A stretch of DNA of 13,489 nt. Source: JAKQIM01 sp964633225 (lineage in GTDB: Bacteria; Chloroflexota; Anaerolineae; Anaerolineales; UBA4823). This document shows, one piece after another, positions 1 through 7,200 of this stretch. A program made the translations under genes and the position numbers. The stretch is taken from contig CAZWFQ010000082.1 of the NCBI GenBank assembly GCA_964633225.1, positions 1 to 13,489 on the forward strand, read 5' to 3'. The number at the start of each line of letters is the position of its first letter. The stretch's first letter is position 1. A model generated the notes under the pieces. It ran no database searches, was not told the origin of the DNA, and saw only the letters and a list, made by a program, of their open reading frames with translations.

Positions 1-406
1 CCGGGGTGTTGTTGCCCACCAGGTCCCAGTTGCCCTCTTCGGTGTAGAACTTGATCGCAAAGCCGCGGATATCGCGCTCGGCATCGGCAGCGCCGCGCTC
101 GCCAGCCACGGTCGAGAAGCGCACGAAGACCTCGGTTTCCTTGCCCACCTCGGCAAAGACCTTGGCCCGCGTGTAGCGCGTAATGTCGTGGGTGACAGTG
201 AACTTGCCAAAAGCCCCCGACCCCTTGGCATGCATGCGGCGTTCGGGGATCACTTCGCGGTCAAAATGGGCCAGCTTCTCCAGGTACCACACGTCTTGCA
301 GCAGCATGGGGCCGCGCGGCCCGGCAGTCATTGCATTGTCATTATCAGGCACCGGTGCACCTGCGGCAGTGGTCAGCTTCTTTTTGGTATTCTTATCTTT
401 AGCCAT
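1..406 (-). CDS. katA: Haem catalase, N-terminal part (3' end outside window)
   Basis: This is the first 135 codons of a monofunctional haem catalase, which converts hydrogen peroxide to water and oxygen in the cytoplasm. After a Lys-rich start, the family signature TAGPRGPMLLQD (residues 27-38) is followed by the distal-haem segment RRMHAKGSGAFG with the catalytic His at residue 59. RFSTVAGERG follows at about 97-106, and then DLVGNNTP, which carries the catalytic Asn, where the window ends. The proximal Tyr and the C-terminal domain lie off the window, so large- and small-subunit types cannot be told apart; the compact N terminus favours the small-subunit KatA type. The ATG at 406 is supported by an AAGGAG ribosome binding site. 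The gene lies 112 bases downstream of perR on the same strand, the classic pairing of peroxide sensor and catalase, so co-transcription or PerR control is likely. The catalase assignment is firm; the gene symbol is less so. Confidence 0.95.
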   Translation of the reverse strand, partial: MAKDKNTKKKLTTAAGAPVPDNDNAMTAGPRGPMLLQDVWYLEKLAHFDREVIPERRMHAKGSGAFGKFTVTHDITRYTRAKVFAEVGKETEVFVRFSTVAGERGAADAERDIRGFAIKFYTEEGNWDLVGNNTP

Positions 407-413
407 AGGTAAT

Positions 414-419
414 CTCCTT
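414..419 (-). promoter_or_regulatory. Ribosome binding site of the catalase gene
   Basis: On the minus strand the bases read AAGGAG, seven bases before the ATG at 406. This near-perfect Shine-Dalgarno match fixes the catalase start. Confidence 0.85.
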
Positions 420-518
420 ATTTTTGAAGTTTGAATGGACGGTTTGTCTGGCAGATGGGGGCAAACGCTGTTCTTTCTTTTTCACCTCCCGGGGTATATA
501 CACAGCAGTCATAGCAAT

Positions 519-953
519 CTATACTTTCTGGCAATCGGCGCACAGGCCGTAAAAGGTAAGTTGAGGGCGCATGATGCGGTAACCAGAGGCATGTTCTAGT
601 TTTTGGATCACCGAGGCGTCAATATCAAAATCCCCATCCATGATCTTGCCGCAGCGCGTACAGATCAAATGCGGGTGGGGTTCGGGGCGGCTGCCATCGT
701 AATGGTGATCGTCACGCAGCTCAATTTCCAACACCTGGTCAATTTCTTTGAGCAAAGCCAGCGTCTTATACACCGTGGCCTGGCTCATGCTGGGGAAGCG
801 GGCCTTGACCTGGGCGTAAAGCTGCGCCGCGCTGGGGTGGCCCTCGCTGGCGGCGATCAAACGCACCAGCTCCACCCGCTGGGGGGTCATGCGGAAATCA
901 CGCGCCTTGAGCGCGGCGATCAATTCATCGAAACGGGCTTGCAAATCAGGCAT
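519..953 (-). CDS. perR: Fur-family peroxide-responsive repressor, PerR type
   Basis: This 144-residue protein has the normal Fur-family length. It has an N-terminal winged helix (about 10-82) with the recognition motif SQATVYKTLALL (57-68), then a C-terminal dimerisation and metal-binding domain. Four cysteines, C98/C101 in CTRC and C138/C141 in CADC, form the structural zinc site. Regulatory-site ligands matching Bacillus PerR are H39 (EGHPSA), H93 and H95 (PHPH) and D106 (GKIMD). An Asp at the 104-equivalent position is typical of PerR rather than Fur. In known PerR, Fe at this site makes the His residues sensitive to oxidation by peroxide, which releases the repressor from DNA. The catalase gene immediately downstream supports PerR over Fur or Zur. 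A predicted promoter and a 23-bp palindrome lie just upstream, consistent with autoregulation. The alternative is a Fur paralogue with mixed function. Confidence 0.92.
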   Translation of the reverse strand: MPDLQARFDELIAALKARDFRMTPQRVELVRLIAASEGHPSAAQLYAQVKARFPSMSQATVYKTLALLKEIDQVLEIELRDDHHYDGSRPEPHPHLICTRCGKIMDGDFDIDASVIQKLEHASGYRIMRPQLTFYGLCADCQKV

Positions 954-978
954 CGAAATCTCTTTAGAGAATAAATAT

Positions 979-1001
979 TTATAGAGAATTGTTATCTATA
1001 A
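979..1001. promoter_or_regulatory. 23-bp palindrome, probable PerR/Fur operator
   Basis: The segment reads TTATAGAGAAT, a central T, then GTTATCTATAA. The arms match at 9 of 11 positions, with the outer 7 perfect. The inner 15 bases have the 7-1-7 layout of Fur/PerR boxes and are AT-rich like the known Per box. The palindrome touches the -10 hexamer of the predicted perR promoter and sits 26-48 bases before the perR start. This suggests self-repression by PerR. Binding is inferred, not shown. Confidence 0.7.
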
Positions 1002-1029
1002 GTATATCTGATAAAGTTAAAAACAGCAA
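1001..1029 (-). promoter_or_regulatory. perR: Predicted sigma-70 promoter of perR (and perhaps the catalase)
   Basis: On the minus strand a -10 box TATACT (1001-1006, 5/6 match) is preceded by exactly 17 bases and a weak -35 TTGCTG (1024-1029, 3/6). The region between is AT-rich. The downstream palindrome at 979-1001 would cover the transcription start, which makes this promoter repressible. No other convincing promoter is seen before the catalase gene. Confidence 0.55.
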
Positions 1030-1052
1030 GGGTCTAGAGAAAACTGTTAGAT

Positions 1053-1089
1053 GTCATTGCGAGCCGCCTTCTGAGGCGGCGAAGCAATC
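1053..1089. repeat. Dispersed hairpin repeat (GTCATTGCGAG...GAAGCAATC type)
   Basis: The 37 bases begin GTCATTGCGAG and end CGAAGCAATC. The inner GCCGCC-TTCTGA-GGCGGC is a perfect 6-bp stem, and the outer ATTGC/GCAAT extends the hairpin. Elements with these conserved ends occur in many copies in genomes and metagenome bins of several environmental bacteria, including Chloroflexota, where they sit between genes like REP sequences. Only one copy is present here. It lies between the divergent perR and giant-protein promoters. Recognition of the family is from memory. Confidence 0.6.
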
Positions 1090-1115
1090 GCTTACAGTGT
1101 GCATAATGGACATCC

Positions 1116-1129
1116 TTACACAAGTGTAA
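1116..1129. promoter_or_regulatory. Perfect 14-bp palindrome upstream of the giant-gene promoter
   Basis: The bases read TTACAC-AA-GTGTAA, a perfect 6-bp inverted repeat ending 11 bases before the -35 box at 1141. Similar but degenerate pieces lie nearby: TTACAGTGTG at 1092-1101 and ACAAAGTGTA inside the promoter. This arrangement suits a binding site for a dimeric regulator of the giant gene. No family can be named from the sequence alone. Confidence 0.4.
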
Positions 1130-1140
1130 ACCCACGATTC

Positions 1141-1169
1141 GTGACAAAGTGTACAATTATAGGTATAAT
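1141..1169 (+). promoter_or_regulatory. Strong sigma-70-type promoter of the giant surface-protein gene
   Basis: The -35 is GTGACA (1141-1146, 5/6), the spacer is 17 bases, and the -10 is a perfect TATAAT (1164-1169). Transcription would start near 1176. This leaves a leader of about 100 nt before the ATG at 1281. The promoter rules out the upstream in-frame GTG at 1149 as a start, because that codon lies inside the promoter. Confidence 0.75.
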
Positions 1170-1263
1170 TCCCGCTCAAGCTCCATCCCCACCGCAGTGA
1201 ACATCAACCGAACATCATCGCGCGGTCCACACAGTCAGGCTCGCCAGCATATTCGCTTATTTC

Positions 1264-1268
1264 AGGAG
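1264..1268 (+). promoter_or_regulatory. Ribosome binding site deciding the giant-gene start
   Basis: AGGAG lies 12 bases before the ATG at 1281, a somewhat long spacing. It supports that start, which also places a textbook signal peptide at the N terminus. Confidence 0.6.
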
Positions 1269-1280
1269 ACTTACAAAAAT

Positions 1281-4200
1281 ATGTACAAGACCTACACCCG
1301 CCTCCAGAGACAGAACGCGATCTTCTCCGCGGCCCTGCTGGTGGCTATGTTGATGAGTTTCGTCCCCGGCCTGGTGCCGGGCAACGAACCTACCCCGGCC
1401 CTGGCGGCGGTCAACCCCGCCCCGGTGCAGATCTATTACGTCACCCTGCCCGAGGCCGACGCCCTGACTGTGCTGGATGCCATTAATACCGCCGCCGCCT
1501 CGCCCATCACCACCTACTTCTCCATTGCCATCGGCGTGGACGAAACCTTCGTTTACTATGACCAGTGGGAGAACGGCTACGACTCAGATATGGCCAACCC
1601 CACCAATCTCTACAACAGCAGCACCAACCCTGGCGGCACGCAGATCTGGGGCAATCGCGAGGCTGACGATGGCTGCGCGCCCAACAAGAACGGTGCGGCC
1701 CTGGTTTGCGAAGATGGGACTGACTTCTTCGAAGCCGGGGACATCATCCTCCCCAGCAGCAATATCCCCCTCCCCCGCAACAGCAATGTGATCCTGTTCG
1801 ACGCCAAAGACAAGGTCGGCGCCAGCAGCTCCATCGCCATGGCCCGCGCCACCTGGGCCGCAGGCTCTGGCACNNNNNNNNNNNNNNNNNNNNNNNNNNN
1901 NNNNNNNNNNNNNNNNNNNNNNNNNNNNNNNNNNNNNNNNNNNNNNNNNNNNNNNNNNNNNNNNNNNNNNNNNGCGCCAGCAGCTCCATCGCCATGGCCC
2001 GCGCCACCTGGGCCGCAGGCTCTGGCACAAGGTCGGCGCCAGCAGCTCCATCGCCATGGCCCGCGCCACCTGGGCCGCAGGCTCTGGCACGTTGAACGCC
2101 TTCGGCCACGAAATGTACCCCACCACAGAATGGGGCACGGCTTACGAGGCGCCGGTGGGCACCAACACCGCTTACCCGGCCCAGGGCTATTCGGGCCAGG
2201 GCATGTTTGAGTACAGCGCACTGTCGATCATGGCCGCTCAGAACGGCACCATCGTGCAGATCGATGCCAATGCCGACGGCACCTACGAACCCAGCATTGT
2301 CCTGCAAGAAGGCGGCAGCTACCTGGCTACAAGCGTCAGACAAGGCGCCCGCGTGCAGACCACCGATCCCAGCAAGCCGATCCAGGTCGTGCTGCTGACA
2401 GGCGACATTGGCTCAAACTACGAGTCGCGCGACATGAACCTGCTGCCGGTCAGCGCCTTTGGCAGCAGCTACTGGAGCCCGGTGGGGGTGAACACCGGCG
2501 CATCCTTTACCCCGGGCCAACCCGGTTGTTCCTTTATAACCCCAGCAGCAACAGCAGCATCTACATCACCTGCGACCGGCTCGCCCCCACGCCCACCCGA
2601 GTCACCCAGGGGCCGGTAGCCCCCAAAGGCCTCGTATACCTCAACCTGAACAACAACTCAGGCGCCAACTGCTTTGCCTCAACCAGCACCGGCACCCCCA
2701 CCCCCGCTATCGATATCTTTGGCATCGGCACCGTAGATACCGCCGTCAGCGGCACGAGCGCCGGCCAGGCCGGAGACTGGAGCTTTACCCTCTACCCCGA
2801 TAACTTCCTCTCGACCGATGCCCTGGTGGGATTGGGGCTGGGCAAAGACCCCACCAATGCAAGCTCGACCGAAAACGGGGGCCCGCTATGGGTCACGCCG
2901 GCCTGCATCAGTACCGTTGCAAGCACCTATGTTTATGTAGACTGGGATAACGACGGCGACGCCGACCTGGTTGACCTCAACGGCGATGGCGACACAATCG
3001 ATACTAATGTGGGCGGCATCTCCGAAGTCTCATCCGCAAGCGGCATGTCGATCGCCCGGCTCCAGTCGGTGCGCCTCTTTGAGCCCCCGCGCGACGCAGA
3101 ACCTTATGACCAGAGCGGGGCGCGGGTTTGGAGCCGCACAGCCNNNNNNNNNNNNNNNNNNNNNNNNNNNNNNNNNNNNNNNNNNNNNNNNNNNNNNNNN
3201 NNNNNNNNNNNNNNNNNNNNNNNNNNNNNNNNNNNNNNNNNNNGGGCCTGGACGTGGGCACCTCGGTGCCGCCCATGCGGCTGATCGAAGGCACCAAAAG
3301 GATGGAGCTCAAGACAGATACCGATGGCGACGGCCAGCTCAGCCCTGGGGATGTCGCCACCACCTACATCACGATCAAGAACTCCGGCTCGAGTCCGGTT
3401 ACCGGCGTCCGCGTCTACGATGCCGGGGTGCCGGAGAAAACAGTCTACGTGCTCAACAGCACACAAAAAAGCACCGACCTCGGGAACACCTGGACAGCCA
3501 TACCCGACGACCCATCCCCCAACGACTTTCCCCTGGATGTGTCGGGCGGCATCTTGCTGGGCGACCTGGCAACAAACGCAACCTTCTACGTCCGCTTTGA
3601 TATCACCCTGAGCAACCTGGACCTCAGCGATGTATACGAAGAAGTCTCCAACTGCGATCTCGTCTTATCGAGCGGCAGCAGCGTGCAGAGCTGCGCCACC
3701 AGCCTGGTGGCCTCGCACGATTGGGGCGACCTGCCCGAGAGCTACGCCACCTCGTTAGCCGCCAACGGCGCGCGGCATGCCCTCTCCAACACCGACCCCA
3801 GCCAGGCGCTCAGGCTGGGCAGCAGCCTCGACCGCGATCTGCAAGGCCAGCCCAGCACCAACGCCGATGGCGACGACCTCAACCAGACCCAGCCCCCCCC
3901 GCTCCCCAAGGCGGATGACGAAGAGGGCATCCTCATCAGCGGTCCCCAATCTGCCTGGCAGAGCGGCGGCACGGGCATCATTACGGTCACGGTGAGCAAC
4001 GGGCCCGGCTGTTTGAACGCCTGGATGGACTTCACCAACGACAGCGGCGCCGTGCCCCCCGCCCCCGACGGCAACTTTAGCAAGGCCGGCGGCTACGACA
4101 CTTACGGCACATCATCAGAGCACATCCTCCAGAACCTGCCGGTAAACAACGGCACGACCTCGATCGATGTCACCGTGCCGCCGGGGTCGATCGGGCCTTC

Positions 4201-7200
4201 CGGCGCCTACTTCCGTTTCCGCCTCAGCCCGCGCGATAGCAATAATCCTGACACCTGCACGGCCTCCATCGCCCCGACCGGCTTCGTCTCTGGCGGCGAG
4301 GTGGAAGATTACTTCATCGTCCCGGCCGACCTGTCCCTCACCAAGACGGATGGAAAAACCACGGCCGCGCCCGGATCCACCATTGAATACACCCTCACGA
4401 TCCAAAACCACGGCCTTGCCACCGCCACCGGCGTGACGCTGGAAGATACGCTCGGCGACCACCTGGCCTATCAGAGCAGCACCTGCGGCACCCCCAGCAA
4501 CAGCGGCGCCAAATATACCTGGGCCCTGGCAGACCTGGCCCCCGGGGCGAGCACAAGCTGCACGGTGACCGTGTTGGTTGCCAGTGGGCTGGATGACGGC
4601 ACCTCGCTGAACAACTATGCCCACGTCAGCACCAACGCCCTGGAGCTGAACATCACCGACAACGAAGATGCCGATATCAACACCAGCCAAGATACGCCCC
4701 TGCCAGACCTGTGGGTGACCAAGAGCGACGGCAACGAACAGGTGCTGGCAGGCGATACGCTGGTTTACACCATCCAGTACGGCAACACGGGCACCGTCGA
4801 TGCCACCAACGTCAAGATCGTGGATGCGCTTCCGGCGAATGTGACCTATCAATCTGCCAGCATCTCGTGTACCCCCAGCGGTTCACCCGTCAACCTGGTC
4901 ACCTGCAGTGTTGGCACGGTCGCGGCGGGCGGCTCCGGCTCTTTTACGATCACGGTCAAGGTGAACATCACCGAGCAAACCGGGTCTGCAGTGCTGAACC
5001 GGGTCAGCATCGATGGCAACGAAGAAGATCGCAACCCCGCCAATGACAGCGCCAGCGACAGCGGCGTGATCGTCTCACCCTACGTGGTGACCGAGAAGAG
5101 CGCCTTCGGGCCAGACGCCGCCGGAGAGGTCACTTACTCGATCTACTGGTACAACAACAGCACAGCCGTGGCCGCCGACGTGGTCATCGTAGATACCCTG
5201 CCCACCGGCACCACCCTGGTTGCCAACAGCATCACCGGCGGCGGCACGTATAGCGGCGGCGTGATCACCTGGAACCTGGACACACAGGCAGCCGGCGCCA
5301 GCGGCACGCTCAGTTTCAGGGTAACCCTGGGCTCCACCACCGGCGACTCGCAAACCGCCCCCACCCTCTCCACCGAAACAGGATCCGGCAGCGTCACCAT
5401 CACCAGCACCACCACCGCTTACACCTCGCTGCCGTGGTGCGATTCAACTTTCACATCCAACTGCCTGGCTTACCGCGGCACCTTCTTGGATACCATCAGC
5501 ATCGGGCCGCTCGGCTGGGCCGACAACCCACGCTCGGGCATGTTTGACGCCTCAACCTGGGTACAGCCTAAAGCATCCTCGACCATGGAATTGTTTTACT
5601 GGCTGCCCGCCGCAACCCTCGACGCCGAGTGGACCACGGTCAACGACACAGGGCTCACCTATCCCAACTACACCTTCTTCCGCCAGGCCTTCTGCACCCC
5701 GCTCAACGCCGGCGACCTGTCTGCCAACCTGAGGCTGTCCAGCGACGACGTCTCCACCATCTATCTCAACGGCATCAGCGTCGGGCAGCACACGGGCGCC
5801 GGCAGTTACTCGACCTTTAATGATGCCCCCGGGATCCAATCTGGCATCAACATCCTGGCAGTAGGCCTGCTGAACAACAACCACAACGGGCATCCCCTGC
5901 CGGAGTGCCCAGGCTGCTGCCACAGCGGCCTGCTTTTCAACCTGCAGGCCAGTTATGGCAGCCTGCTGCCCTTTGCTTCTGGGCCATCGATGGCGCTGAC
6001 CGGGCAGAGCGTGACCGTGTCGGTGGACGAGAACGCCCTCAACGGCCGCAAGCCCTACGATTACCAGTTCGATTTCGGCGACGAAAGCGACCCTGTCATC
6101 CCCGATCCGAGCACACCTACCTTTGCAACATACACCTACGACACGCCAGGCACTTACATCGTCACCGTCACCGCCCGCGCCGCCTACGGCTGCACCGGCA
6201 CCGACCAGGTCACCATCCAGGTGCTGCCAGCAAACAGCAACCTGCTGGCTAACCCCGCAACCGTATCCTACAAGAACACCAATGGGATCAGCTTCAACAG
6301 CGGGACCGGCGCCGGGCTCTTGCTGGCAGGCACGATCGGCGACCGCCTCTGGCTGGACGAGGACAGCGACGGCGTACAGGATGCTGGCGAAGCAGGCATT
6401 GCCAACGTCACAATCCAGCTGCTCGATTCTACGGGCACGAACGTAATTGCCACCACCTACACCGATGCCAACGGCAATTACATCTTCAAAGATGTGCCGG
6501 TGGGCACATACCAGGTGCAGGTTGTGCCGGACAGCGGCCTATACGCAACCTATGACGAGAATGGGATCGACACACTCAACATAACCTCGGTCACCGTAAC
6601 CTATAACGCCGAGCACACCAGCGCCGACTTTGGCTATAACTGGGCCGCCAAAACCAATGTGGACGGCAATACCGGCACCGGCGCTATCGGCGACCGGGTT
6701 TGGATCGACGGCGACGGTGACGGCGTGCAAGATGGCGGCGAGATGGGCCTCAGCGGCGTAACGGTGCAACTGCTCACCGCCGGAGCCGACGGCTTGTTCG
6801 GCACCGCCGATGACGTGATTTCCAGCACAACCACCACCGATGCCGCCGGCAATTACATCTTTACCAAAGTAAAATCAGATGCCTACGTGGTGCGCGTCAC
6901 CGCTCCCAGCGGCTACAGCCCCAGCGCAGACCTCGACGGCACGCTGGATAACCAGACCACGCCCATCCTGCTGGCGCCAGGCGACGTGTACCTCAACGCC
7001 GACTTCGGCTACCTGCCGGGGGCAGACCTGGGCGCCACCATCGGCGATACCATCTGGCTGGATGCCAACGCCAACGGCGAACTGGATGGCGATGAAGGGC
7101 GCATCCCCGGCGTGACGGTGGCCCTGATCAAAGACAATGGCGACGGCGAATACCAGCCTAGCAGCGACCCGATCGTTGCCACCGCTATCACCGACGCCAA

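Noticed and set aside
1149..1280. In-frame GTG start upstream of the giant gene, adding 44 residues
   Set aside because: The GTG lies inside a near-consensus promoter, has no ribosome binding site, and would bury the signal peptide. The ATG at 1281 is better on all counts.
1810..2090. Genuine tandem repeat or CRISPR-like array
   Set aside because: Copies abut without spacers, sit at a gap edge, disrupt the frame, and collapse cleanly to one copy.
4115..4852. Long minus-strand open frame (245 codons) opposite the giant gene
   Set aside because: It is a shadow of GC-rich coding on the other strand, with Gly/Val/Ala-rich composition, no motif and no start signals.
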